Assembly (NCBI GenBank): GCA_964426915.1
Contig: CAYRTD010000016.1
Span: 1-42,429, forward strand
Direction of reading: 5' to 3'
Length of the DNA stretch: 42,429 nt
DNA from: CAYRTD01 sp964426915
Lineage (GTDB): Bacteria; Bacteroidota; Bacteroidia; Bacteroidales; GCA-2748055
Each line of letters opens with the position of its first letter. Positions within the stretch are counted from its first letter, which is position 1. Shown in pieces: positions 34,701-42,429 of this stretch. Under the pieces are notes generated by a model. The model saw only the letters and a program-made list of their open reading frames with translations, did no database searches and was not told where the DNA came from. A program made the translations under genes and the position numbers.

Positions 34701-36200
34701 ATGATGGGATATTTTCAAAGAAAAAGCATAAAAGGAATAATTAAGAAAAACATTTGGGTATTATTAGTACCAGTTATTATTTTAGGTTGTAAAAATCAAG
34801 GAAAAATACTCAATCAACCAAATCTTATTGTAATCTACACCGATGATCAAAGATTTGATGCTGTTGGGGTGAATGGTCCTGATTGGGTAAAAACACCAAC
34901 TATGGATTCTCTTGCTAATAATGGAATAAACTTCACAAATGCCTTTGTGACTTTTTCATTATGTACCCCTAGTAGAGCAGCTTTATTGACAGGAAGATAT
35001 AATTCAGTAAATGGAGTCACACAACTATCCTTTCATTATGGAAGAGATAAATCAAAAAGATACGATCGGTTAAAAGGAGCTTATTTAAATGGAGATGAAA
35101 AAACATTTGCACATCTTTTAAAAGAGGGTGGTTATCAAACAGCTTTAATTGGCAAATGGCATCTTGAAGATTCTCCCAAAAGCTGTGGTTTTGATTACAC
35201 TAATTATTTTCATGGAAATGGTCCCTATTATGGAGCAGAAATAATAAATAATAATGGTGATACAATTATAGTAGATGAATATGTAGAAAGCTATATAAGC
35301 AATAATGCTATTCACTACATAGAACATGTTAGAGAAAAAAGTAAGCCATTTGTTTTGTTTTATAATACCAGAGTTCCACACATGGCTCAGCCTGGTTTTA
35401 CTTGGCATGTCGATTCTTCAATATTAAGTAATTTTAATAATGATGAGATTAAATTGCCAGAAAGCTATAACGATGATCTATCTGGCAAACCGCCTTATAT
35501 TAAAGAAATTCGAAGTCATGTTCAGGCTTTAAAGTATGGTTATAGGGATACTGATTCATTAAAGAGTCATATAAAATTGTATTATGGGGCTGTTGAAGAA
35601 GTAGATAAAACTATAGGAAAACTATTAAACGCTGTCAAAGAAAATGGGTTGTCAAAAAATACTTATGTTATATTGATGGGCGACAATGGATGGTTTTTAG
35701 GAGAGCATATGTTAACGAGTAAAATATTGCCATATGAGGAGTCAATTCATGTTCCATTAATAATTACCGGCCCTAATATAAAATCAAGAACTGTTAGTGA
35801 AATGGTTTTAAATATAGATATAGCACCAACTTTATTGGAGATGGCAAATCTATCTATACCATCAAATGTTCAGGGTAAAAGTCTTATTACATTATTTGAC
35901 AATTGGGATCAAGTTAAGTGGCGAAAGGATTTTATTTATGAAGTTCCTACAAAAACTTTAGGTGGGAATTATCCTCATTTTGCAATACGTACAAAAAAAT
36001 ATAAATATATCGCCACTTATGACCCTGATGATTCATTTGAATTAGTATTCGAGGAATTATACAATTTAAAGAATGATCCTTATGAAAAAGAAAACTTGAT
36101 AGTCTTAGGAGCTTATGATAAGGAAGTTTTACTTAAACATCAGAATAGATTGAAAGAATTAAGAATCCAATATTTAGATGAAAATCAGAATCATAAATAA
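34701..36200 (+). CDS. sulfatase (S1 family, formylglycine type), lipoprotein
   Basis: Hydrolyses sulfate esters of a glycan. Start codons at 34650, 34701 and 34704 are in frame; 34701 or 34704 (MMGYFQRKSIKG...) gives a lipoprotein signal with IILGC, so 34701 is used. Motifs: NLIVIYTDDQRFDAVG (metal-binding DD), CTPSRAALLTGRYNS (Cys88 counting from 34701, the residue converted to formylglycine), IGKWHLED, YGAVEEVDKTIG, and VILMGDNGWFLGEH (second metal site). It needs an anaerobic or FGE-type maturase encoded elsewhere, since none is in this window. The substrate of PUL2 is therefore likely a sulfated polysaccharide. The gene is AT-rich like its neighbours. Confidence 0.95.
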   Translation: MMGYFQRKSIKGIIKKNIWVLLVPVIILGCKNQGKILNQPNLIVIYTDDQRFDAVGVNGPDWVKTPTMDSLANNGINFTNAFVTFSLCTPSRAALLTGRYNSVNGVTQLSFHYGRDKSKRYDRLKGAYLNGDEKTFAHLLKEGGYQTALIGKWHLEDSPKSCGFDYTNYFHGNGPYYGAEIINNNGDTIIVDEYVESYISNNAIHYIEHVREKSKPFVLFYNTRVPHMAQPGFTWHVDSSILSNFNNDEIKLPESYNDDLSGKPPYIKEIRSHVQALKYGYRDTDSLKSHIKLYYGAVEEVDKTIGKLLNAVKENGLSKNTYVILMGDNGWFLGEHMLTSKILPYEESIHVPLIITGPNIKSRTVSEMVLNIDIAPTLLEMANLSIPSNVQGKSLITLFDNWDQVKWRKDFIYEVPTKTLGGNYPHFAIRTKKYKYIATYDPDDSFELVFEELYNLKNDPYEKENLIVLGAYDKEVLLKHQNRLKELRIQYLDENQNHK

Positions 36201-36233
36201 AATTTGTAAAAAAAATAATTTAAACTTAATGAT

Positions 36234-38135
36234 ATGAAAATAAATGAAAAAAGATCATCAAGCTTACTCCTAATTGTTCATTTAATCTTTTTTTCTTTTC
36301 TGAATGTATATTCAGAAAGTGTAAAAGAAAAAGACCTTATTTTGTTATTAATAGAACAAGGCAACCAGGAAAATACTCTGTTAACTGCATCTTATGGGAG
36401 TTTATGCAAAGCCTCTAATGTAGCATTTGATGCATATCTGGCAAGTGAACGAGAAGGAGGTATATTTTCAGCGTATGGAAGTACTGTTATCGGAGGAAGA
36501 CATGCTGAAATAGTATTGAGAGCTTTAAATAAATTTAATACAACAGTGATAAATTATGATTCTATTAGTTTATTCCATACATTTTTACAAACAGAATCAA
36601 TAGAAGTTAATCATGAATCGGAATTGCTGGATGCCTATATACTATTATGTGAAAAACTTAAAACTGATTTTCCGGAAGAAATAGTAGTTTCTCAAACCAG
36701 AAATCTGCCCAAAAAATTAGAGTATGTTACCCCTTATCTTTATCCGGAAATAGTTTATCGGAATACGGTTGCATTGCCTTTAGAACTCAATGATGGTCAA
36801 ATAAATCGCTTAAAAAACCTTGGCGTGCAAACGATTCATACCATTAAATCACATAATTCCTCTATTGAAAAATGGGAAAATGCAGGATTTAAGATAAATT
36901 CAATAATAGAATTTTCAGAAGAAGATAGCTTGTTTAGTATTACTAAACAAATCGCAGAGCGTTGGATTGAGCAAGCTGAAGCCGTAGACTTAGGCGAACC
37001 ATTATTGGCAGAATATTTAATGCCCTTTTCTATTAGGGAAAACAGACTTCAATTAATGAGTAACCACAGTACACAGACAGCCATTGATTATCTGCCAACT
37101 TTAATAAAAGATAAAAATCAGAAAACAATCTATTATCGTTATGGAGGAGGGTTGGTTGAAGGAGTAGGGGATGTCGGATTATTTCCCTTGTTTAAGGAAA
37201 ATCTAAGTATTCAGGTAGTGGAACCAGGTCGACCACCGTTGACGGTACTAATGAATTTTGCCTCTGAGTTACCACAGTTTGAAGCGTCTTTTTACGATAT
37301 GGAACCTTCAGATGATCAACTAAAGCAGTGGATAAAAGAAAATAAAATCCTTGTATCCTACATTACTCATTCCGGAGAAATGTCTCATGATGATGCAATT
37401 ATTAATTTTGTTGAACAGGCAACTTTGAAGAAAGTGAAAATAGGAATGGGAGTCCATGCCCAAAGATATTTAAATTCTCCATGGAGCATTGAATATATGC
37501 AGGTACCAATGGATGAGGGAGGTGCTCTGGGATTAATTGAACCGGTATTGCATAGTAGTGGTACTGGTGTAATTGCCGAATCGATGGCCGATCCTGAAAA
37601 AATTGCAGCCATAATGACTGAATCCGTAGATAAAATAAGTAAGGTATCGGGAAAGAAGTTTGTCCCGAAAGGTGTTTACTGTTACCTTGATGCTGATCCG
37701 CAAAATTGGGTAAAAAAATCAATTGAACTTTGGGAGGCTATACGAAGGCAAGGATTCAAATATGTAATATCTTCTGTGGAACATGGTAAGAATAAAGTAC
37801 TTTATCAAAATGATGATTTTATCGTAATTAATCAAGCTGGTTCAAAAATGTATCCATATTCTCCATTCATCAGAGTAAAAGAGTTTTGGGAAATGGAAGA
37901 AGTGATGAAAGATCTTGAATCAAATAATAAACCGGGGTGGGTGCTTGGTGCGGTGGACTTGCCCTTGTACGGTTACAGCCCCTATCTCTCAGAAGGTCAT
38001 AAGTGGGGTTATTTCGTAAGACTTAATGAATTTTTCAATTATGTAAATGAAAAACAAGAATCAGGAAAAGTTATATCAGTTACTCCACATGTAATAGCAC
38101 GGTATGCACGAATGATTAATGAATTTTCAAACTAA
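36234..38135 (+). CDS. 633-aa exported protein of unrecognised family
   Basis: A signal sequence is present (SSLLLIVHLIFFSFLNVYSES). I do not recognise the family. Two halves are suggested: residues about 40-260 look like an alpha/beta domain (ASYGSLCKASNVAFDAY, IVYRNTVALPLEL, GVQTIHTIKS). About 265-620 look like a barrel-like domain with conserved-looking segments ITHSGEMSHDDAI, KIGMGVHAQRYLNSPW, PMDEGGALGLIEPV, PKGVYCYLDADPQNW and GAVDLPLYGYSPYL. The His/Asp-rich THSGEMSHD, with HAQRY and YLDADP further on, is vaguely like the metal sites of polysaccharide deacetylase-type folds, but the canonical motifs are absent, so this is only a hint. It lies between the sulfatase and the flavoprotein genes, with 33- and 54-base gaps, probably one operon. 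Periplasmic. Confidence 0.7.
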   Translation: MKINEKRSSSLLLIVHLIFFSFLNVYSESVKEKDLILLLIEQGNQENTLLTASYGSLCKASNVAFDAYLASEREGGIFSAYGSTVIGGRHAEIVLRALNKFNTTVINYDSISLFHTFLQTESIEVNHESELLDAYILLCEKLKTDFPEEIVVSQTRNLPKKLEYVTPYLYPEIVYRNTVALPLELNDGQINRLKNLGVQTIHTIKSHNSSIEKWENAGFKINSIIEFSEEDSLFSITKQIAERWIEQAEAVDLGEPLLAEYLMPFSIRENRLQLMSNHSTQTAIDYLPTLIKDKNQKTIYYRYGGGLVEGVGDVGLFPLFKENLSIQVVEPGRPPLTVLMNFASELPQFEASFYDMEPSDDQLKQWIKENKILVSYITHSGEMSHDDAIINFVEQATLKKVKIGMGVHAQRYLNSPWSIEYMQVPMDEGGALGLIEPVLHSSGTGVIAESMADPEKIAAIMTESVDKISKVSGKKFVPKGVYCYLDADPQNWVKKSIELWEAIRRQGFKYVISSVEHGKNKVLYQNDDFIVINQAGSKMYPYSPFIRVKEFWEMEEVMKDLESNNKPGWVLGAVDLPLYGYSPYLSEGHKWGYFVRLNEFFNYVNEKQESGKVISVTPHVIARYARMINEFSN

Positions 38136-38189
38136 ATTGATCTTTCATATATTAATACTTAATTAAAAGATATTTAATACCACGCCAGA

Positions 38190-40109
38190 ATGAAAAACAT
38201 AATTTTTAGCCTTATTTTGGCTTTAGCTTTTAAAGCTTACACACAGGAACAACAAACTGTTTTGCTGGTCGAAGCTGAGGCATTTGATGATCATGGGGGT
38301 TGGACCTTGGATGCACAATTCATAGATCAAATGGGTTCCTCTTATCTCATGGCTCATGGTATAGGCACACCCATTAAAAATGCTTCTACTATTGTAAACT
38401 TTCCTGAAAAGGGAATATATAAAGTATATGTGCGCACCATGAATTGGGTACCAGAATATGAGCCCGGTATTTTTAAATTGAAATTGGATGGAAAAGTATT
38501 GAAAACAACTTTTGGTAAAGGTGATAACAGGCAATGGCAGTGGTATGAAGGAGAAACTGTGGAAATTAAGAAGCGTAAAGTAGAATTGGAATTGGTTGAC
38601 CTCACCGGGTTCAATGGAAGATGTGACGCTATTTTATTTGTAAAGAATCAATCTCCTGGTTTTCAGCCGCCTAATGATTTGACCAATTTAGAGTTATTTA
38701 GAAATGAATTGCTGGCTATAGATAAAAACATGAAAGATGCCGGAAGGTATGACCTGGTTGTAATTGGTGGAGGTTTTTCAGGTATTTGTGCATCTGTAGC
38801 AGCTGCAAGACTAGGATTAAATGTAGCGTTAATTCAAAACCGGCCGGTTTTAGGAGGGAATGCAAGTTCTGAAGTTAGGGTAAATCCAATTGGAAAAACG
38901 AAGTTTCCACCATATCCTCGTAATGCAGATATTGTAAAGCAACTGATGGATATTAAAGACCAACGAACCTATTCAGAATTGAGCCATGTAGATAAGCAAA
39001 GGTTGCAAGTAGTTTTGGATGAGAAAAATATTACTTTGTTTTTAAATACTCATGCCAATGAAGTGGAAGCTAAAAACAACCGAATAATTTCTGTGAATGC
39101 AATTAATGTAAAAACCAATCAGAAATATAAATTTGAAGCGCCACTTTTTGTAGATTGTACCGGCGATGGAACCATTGGCTATTTGGCTGGGGCAGAATAT
39201 AGAATGGGCAGGGAAAGCAGGTCTGAATTTAATGAATCATTAGCACCTGTACAGGCAGATTCTATGTTTATGGGCAACACCCAATACTGGTATGCTGCAG
39301 AAGAAAAAACTGAAACAGATTTTCCTGACTGCCCCTGGGCATTACCAATAGAACATGAAGATATGTATAAAGTACCAACTCCTAAATGGCCCATGAAATT
39401 GGTGCCAGGTATTATAGCGTCTTCTGCCTGGAATTGGGAATCCGGATTTAATAAGAATACCATTGAAGAGGCAGAATATATCAGAGATCACAATTTAAGA
39501 GCCATTTTTGGAGTTTGGGACTTCTTAAAAAATAAAAATCCGGAAAAAGAAAAATATGCCAAAGGTAAATTGAAGTGGGTAGCACATGTATTAGGAAAAA
39601 GAGAATCAAGAAGATTGGTAGGAGATATATTAATTACTCAAAATGACATCATGCAGCAGAAGGCATTCGATGATGGTTGCGTTACCACCACCTGGTATTT
39701 TGACCTTCACTTTCCCCATCCAGAAAATTCTAAATATTTTCCTGGTGAAGAATTTAGATCTATTGCTTATGATGATCCAATTTGGGGTCTATACGATGAT
39801 AAATTTCCGGGAGAATATATACCAGTAGAACCATATGCAATCCCATTCCGCTGTTTTTATTCCAAAAATATTGATAATCTGATGATGGCCGGCAGAGACA
39901 TAAGTGTTACTCATGCCGCACTGGCTACTACCAGGGTAATGCAAACCTGTGGAATGATGGGGACAGTGGTGGGAAGAGCAGCCTATATTTTGAATAAATA
40001 TAATGATGATCCCAGGTCGATATATACAGAACACCTGCAGGAATTTAAACAACTTTTAAAGAATCCCGATTTACCTTTGGAAAGCAAAATAGAAAGCTTA
40101 AGTAAATAA
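38190..40109 (+). CDS. exported FAD-dependent oxidoreductase with N-terminal carbohydrate-binding-like domain
   Basis: 639 aa with a signal peptide (MKNIIFSLILALAFKAYTQ). Residues about 25-150 form a galactose-binding-like beta domain (LLVEAEAFDDHGGW ... YKVYVRTMNW ... DAILFVKN), typical of modules that sit on glycan enzymes. The FAD domain begins near residue 185 with YDLVVIGGGFSGICASVAAARLG (dinucleotide-binding GGGFSG) and continues NRPVLGGNASSEVRVN. Further FAD_oxidored features are FVDCTGDGTIGYLAGAEYRMGRE and the C-terminal NLMMAGRDISVTHAALATTRVMQTCGMMG. This is the FAD_oxidored (PF12831-like) family that recurs in Bacteroidota glycan loci; its substrate is generally not known. Oxidation or reduction of a sugar unit in the periplasm is inferred. 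Confidence 0.9.
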   Translation: MKNIIFSLILALAFKAYTQEQQTVLLVEAEAFDDHGGWTLDAQFIDQMGSSYLMAHGIGTPIKNASTIVNFPEKGIYKVYVRTMNWVPEYEPGIFKLKLDGKVLKTTFGKGDNRQWQWYEGETVEIKKRKVELELVDLTGFNGRCDAILFVKNQSPGFQPPNDLTNLELFRNELLAIDKNMKDAGRYDLVVIGGGFSGICASVAAARLGLNVALIQNRPVLGGNASSEVRVNPIGKTKFPPYPRNADIVKQLMDIKDQRTYSELSHVDKQRLQVVLDEKNITLFLNTHANEVEAKNNRIISVNAINVKTNQKYKFEAPLFVDCTGDGTIGYLAGAEYRMGRESRSEFNESLAPVQADSMFMGNTQYWYAAEEKTETDFPDCPWALPIEHEDMYKVPTPKWPMKLVPGIIASSAWNWESGFNKNTIEEAEYIRDHNLRAIFGVWDFLKNKNPEKEKYAKGKLKWVAHVLGKRESRRLVGDILITQNDIMQQKAFDDGCVTTTWYFDLHFPHPENSKYFPGEEFRSIAYDDPIWGLYDDKFPGEYIPVEPYAIPFRCFYSKNIDNLMMAGRDISVTHAALATTRVMQTCGMMGTVVGRAAYILNKYNDDPRSIYTEHLQEFKQLLKNPDLPLESKIESLSK

Positions 40110-40141
40110 TTGCAAAGACAAATTTATTATGAGGTAAATGA

Positions 40142-41200
40142 ATGAAAGAAGCTCTGATATTTATATTGTTGCTGTTTTTTCAGGATATACATATAAAATT
40201 TGTTCCGGAAAGATATCTGGAACTTAAGAAAAAGGTATTGGAAAAAAACCGTTACACAATAGAAAATAACAATCTCATCATAAACGCCAGCGACTTGATC
40301 CAGGTAAATGCTGGAGTTGAAACCTTTTATTTTAGAGAAATATTCACCGCTGTTTGTGCTTCAGAAAAATGCTATCCTGTCCGTATTACTTTTTATTGGA
40401 ATTTGATAGGTGATTTTGTAGGTTATGAATTACCCCCTGGTGAAAAATTGACCAAAGTTGATCATCAGCCTTTTACTCAAGACGAATATGAAAAATTAAA
40501 TAAAGCTTTAAAGGATGCTCATTCAAAACTAAGATATTATAGCATTGATAATTTAGTAAATGATGGGAATAAGGAAGGTGAAGTGGATGGTATATCAGGC
40601 GCAACAAATAGAGAGATTTTGGATATAGTAGTAGAAGGAGCAGTATATACTTTTCATACTTTATGGAATTTGGCAAATGGACCGGTAAAAAAGAAGATCA
40701 AGAGTATTTCCAGTGCAAACTTGCCAAGGGAAGTTTTGTTTCAGCTTTTAAATTATAAACATTCAGATTATAAAATATTTGCAATTAAAGCCATTCAGGA
40801 ACGAGGTTTTGAAGATGATGATTTTTATCACACTTTGTTTCATTATTTTGTAAAGGAAGAGGAAGCTTTGGCAAATTTCGCCATTAACAGCATCCCTTTG
40901 GAGATATTGGAGTCCCCGGTTTATCAAACCAAAATTGAAGAAAGTTTAAAAAAATCCGATTTCACCAAGCGCGTAATTTTATATAATGTAATCAAGAAGT
41001 TTGATAGTTATAATTTATCCTTGATAGAATATTTGTCAGTATTAATGGGTAAAGTAGATGACTGGCAAAAAGTGCAGATATTGCAAATAATAAGCAGGTC
41101 AGGAATGATGAATGGTAATATTAAATCTGAGATTGATAAATTAAGAAAATCTAATAATCAGCTCATTTTACAGGAAATAGATAGAATAGATAAAAGATAA
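40142..41200 (+). CDS. exported protein with SGAT flavinylation-like motif and helical repeat region
   Basis: 352 aa. The N-terminus is hydrophobic (EALIFILLLFFQDIHIKF), a short signal or anchor; an in-frame stop just upstream fixes the start at ATG 40142. Residues about 70-175 contain DGISGAT (D149-T155), which matches the DxxSGAT site at which ApbE attaches FMN to Thr in NqrC/RnfG-type FMN-binding domains. Thr155 would be the modified residue. Two Cys in VCASEKCYPV form a possible redox or disulfide pair. Residues about 190-350 are helical and HEAT-like (REVLFQLLNYKHSDYKIFAIKAIQ ... DFTKRVILYNVIKKF). It follows the FAD oxidoreductase by 32 bases, so electron transfer between the two flavoproteins is a reasonable hypothesis. 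ApbE itself is not in the window. Confidence 0.7.
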   Translation: MKEALIFILLLFFQDIHIKFVPERYLELKKKVLEKNRYTIENNNLIINASDLIQVNAGVETFYFREIFTAVCASEKCYPVRITFYWNLIGDFVGYELPPGEKLTKVDHQPFTQDEYEKLNKALKDAHSKLRYYSIDNLVNDGNKEGEVDGISGATNREILDIVVEGAVYTFHTLWNLANGPVKKKIKSISSANLPREVLFQLLNYKHSDYKIFAIKAIQERGFEDDDFYHTLFHYFVKEEEALANFAINSIPLEILESPVYQTKIEESLKKSDFTKRVILYNVIKKFDSYNLSLIEYLSVLMGKVDDWQKVQILQIISRSGMMNGNIKSEIDKLRKSNNQLILQEIDRIDKR

Positions 41201-41220
41201 ATCTTCAGATTTCGATTTAG

Positions 41221-41373
41221 AACAAAACTGAATGGATTCAATTTGCCGGGGAAAAATTTGGCGACAAAATGAAGGGAAAAACTACCGAAATTGCAAAACG
41301 AAGCAAAACAAGAAGTGATTTTATTATAGAATTTTATCAAGCGGTTAATAAAACTCGTGACCCAAAAATGTAA
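41221..41373 (+). pseudogene. start-less coding remnant
   Basis: Directly after an in-frame TAG (41218-41220) an open frame of 50 codons runs to TAA at 41371-41373. The peptide (WIQFAGEKFGDKMKG ... FIIEFYQAVNKTRDPKM) has ordinary protein composition and looks like the C-terminal end of a helical protein. There is no start codon at its head; an internal ATG at 41269 would leave only 34 residues. I do not recognise the parent. It may be debris from an insertion beside the IS66 element. The rest of 41374-41536 shows no gene. Confidence 0.4.
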
Positions 41374-41536
41374 AAACTCTATCTTATGTTTAAAAAAAAT
41401 ATAATTATCCTGGTTTTAAATTTAGGTATTAATTATTTGTTCGCACGTATCCCGTCTACCAAATAGGTCTTGAAAAGATTTTTGTGATATTATAATTTTG
41501 CTTATTGTAGGGGAAGTTGTTACCTGGCCGCCACAC

Positions 41537-42429
41537 TTAAGATTTTTCCCAGTTCTGGGGCAAAAGTTCATTCAGCTTATGGGCTTTGTGGGTCGGTATT
41601 CTTTCCAGTACATCTCTTAGCCATTCAAAGGGATTTATGTTGTTCCTCTTGCATGTCCCGAAAAACGAATAAAACATAGCTGCCCTTTGAGCCCCCTCGT
41701 GTGACCCGGCAAAGAGGTAATTTTTTCGACCGAGCGCATTGGGTCTGATAGCATTTTCTACCAGGTTATTGTCAATCTCTAAATGCCCGTCATAAAGGTA
41801 AGCCAGCAGGTTGTCCCACCTGGGAATGGTATATTGCAACGCTTCCCCCATTGGGCTTTTGGGCAGGGTGTGCTTAAACTCCTTTGCCATCCATTTACCG
41901 AGACTATTTAATATGGGCAGGGCATGCGCAATGCGGATGGCCTTCCGTTCATCGGGACTATGGCTGACATTCCTGGAAAAACGCTCAATCCTGTACAATT
42001 TTTGTATTTCCGTTAATACATATTCTGATGCTTCCCGGTTATAATCCTTCGCCTTTTCAAAATACCTGCGTACATGCGCCCAGCAATTTACCAGGGATAT
42101 TTCTTTTTTCTTCCCGAACCAATCATATACAATATAGCCATCGCTTTGGAGGTACCCCCTAAAATCTTCGAGCATTTCTTTGGGTCCTGCCCGCCCGCGA
42201 CCTTTCCGGTAATCGTAAAGTAAGGCGTTTTGTATCGGTGAGTTGTACACCCAGTAATACCCCTGGTGGCATTTCCCTTTTACATCTTTGTCCAGCACCC
42301 GGATTGGAGTTTCATCTACCTGCAGGTAACCCTGCCCAAGCACCAGTTGTTTTTGTTTTTCAAACAAGGGCCAGAGCAAACCGGATATGGAATCCTGCCA
42401 GCCATTGATGGTATTGGCCGGTATCCTGA
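41537..42429 (-). CDS. tnpC: IS66-family transposase (TnpC-type), partial at window edge
   Basis: DDE transposase of the IS66 family. The frame is open to the end of the window, so the 5' part is missing; the visible 297 residues begin RIPANTINGWQDSISGLLWP. Catalytic positions: Asp in GYLQVDETPIRVLD, Asp in YLQSDGYIVYDW, and Glu in IDNNLVENAIRPNALGRKNYLFAGS. The C-terminal IS66_C piece is present (FYSFFGTCKRNNINPFEWLRDVLERIP). No frameshift or stop is visible in this part. It lies about 340 bases beyond the last PUL2 gene, in opposite orientation. Confidence 0.95.
   Translation of the reverse strand, partial: RIPANTINGWQDSISGLLWPLFEKQKQLVLGQGYLQVDETPIRVLDKDVKGKCHQGYYWVYNSPIQNALLYDYRKGRGRAGPKEMLEDFRGYLQSDGYIVYDWFGKKKEISLVNCWAHVRRYFEKAKDYNREASEYVLTEIQKLYRIERFSRNVSHSPDERKAIRIAHALPILNSLGKWMAKEFKHTLPKSPMGEALQYTIPRWDNLLAYLYDGHLEIDNNLVENAIRPNALGRKNYLFAGSHEGAQRAAMFYSFFGTCKRNNINPFEWLRDVLERIPTHKAHKLNELLPQNWEKS
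41537..42429 (-). mobile_element. 3' part of an IS66-type insertion sequence
   Basis: Only the transposase end is inside the window; accessory tnpA/tnpB genes would lie to the right. The terminal inverted repeat on this side should fall between about 41400 and 41530, but without the other end I cannot delimit it. Confidence 0.8.

Noticed and set aside
36234..38135. Assignment of the 633-aa protein to the GxGYxYP family
   Set aside because: The length and context fit, but the signature GxGYxYP is absent; only DLPLYGYSPYL near the end is faintly similar.
38190..40109. Lytic polysaccharide monooxygenase-like function for the flavoprotein
   Set aside because: There is no copper-binding N-terminal His or LPMO fold; the visible motifs are those of an FAD-dependent oxidoreductase.

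Overview
The window looks like a chromosomal segment of a marine- or sediment-type Bacteroidota, most like Bacteroidales/Marinilabiliales. The evidence is two SusC/SusD pairs, a hybrid two-component system (HTCS) regulator, an ECF sigma/FecR pair, three proteins with Por-type (T9SS) C-terminal sorting tails, and a tRNA promoter of the Bacteroidota type (TTTG-N19-TAnnTTTG). No species is assigned. All family calls come from reading motifs by eye; no database search was run.

Region 1 (1-2450) is housekeeping and repeat-rich. It holds an 8-bp tandem array at the window edge, an unlisted 43-aa Cys-rich small protein (166-297), a long imperfect palindrome flanked by direct repeats, an iron-sulfur type CysH, a second short tandem array that starts at the cysH stop codon, and a patatin-like phospholipase.

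Region 2 (2800-23425) is a complete HTCS-controlled polysaccharide utilization locus (PUL1). Its order is HTCS, SusC, SusD, a T9SS-exported protein in the SusE position, a parallel beta-helix protein with DNRLRE and T9SS modules, a SurA-like lipoprotein, a GH2 with a malectin-like C-terminus, and two paralogous clan GH-A enzymes. One paralog is a lipoprotein; the other carries binding modules and a T9SS tail. The substrate cannot be named from sequence alone.

Region 3 (23500-27280) separates the two loci. It holds a small outer-membrane barrel-like protein, an NmrA-like NAD(P)-binding protein, a methyltransferase with a TTG start, and tRNA-Leu(GAG) with its promoter and terminator.

Region 4 (27283-41200) is a second locus (PUL2) of a different regulatory type: ECF sigma, FecR anti-sigma, a SusC with an STN signalling domain, SusD, a small lipoprotein, a Cys-type sulfatase, and then three genes that form the most unusual part of the window. 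These are a 633-aa exported protein of unknown family, an exported FAD-dependent oxidoreductase with an N-terminal carbohydrate-binding-like domain, and an exported protein with an SGAT flavinylation-like motif followed by a helical repeat region. Base composition falls sharply inside the PUL2 susC, which suggests that a conserved signalling front end was joined to an imported cargo-specific back end.

Region 5 (41201-42429) holds a start-less coding remnant and the 3' part of an IS66 transposase running off the window, consistent with a mobile right border for PUL2.
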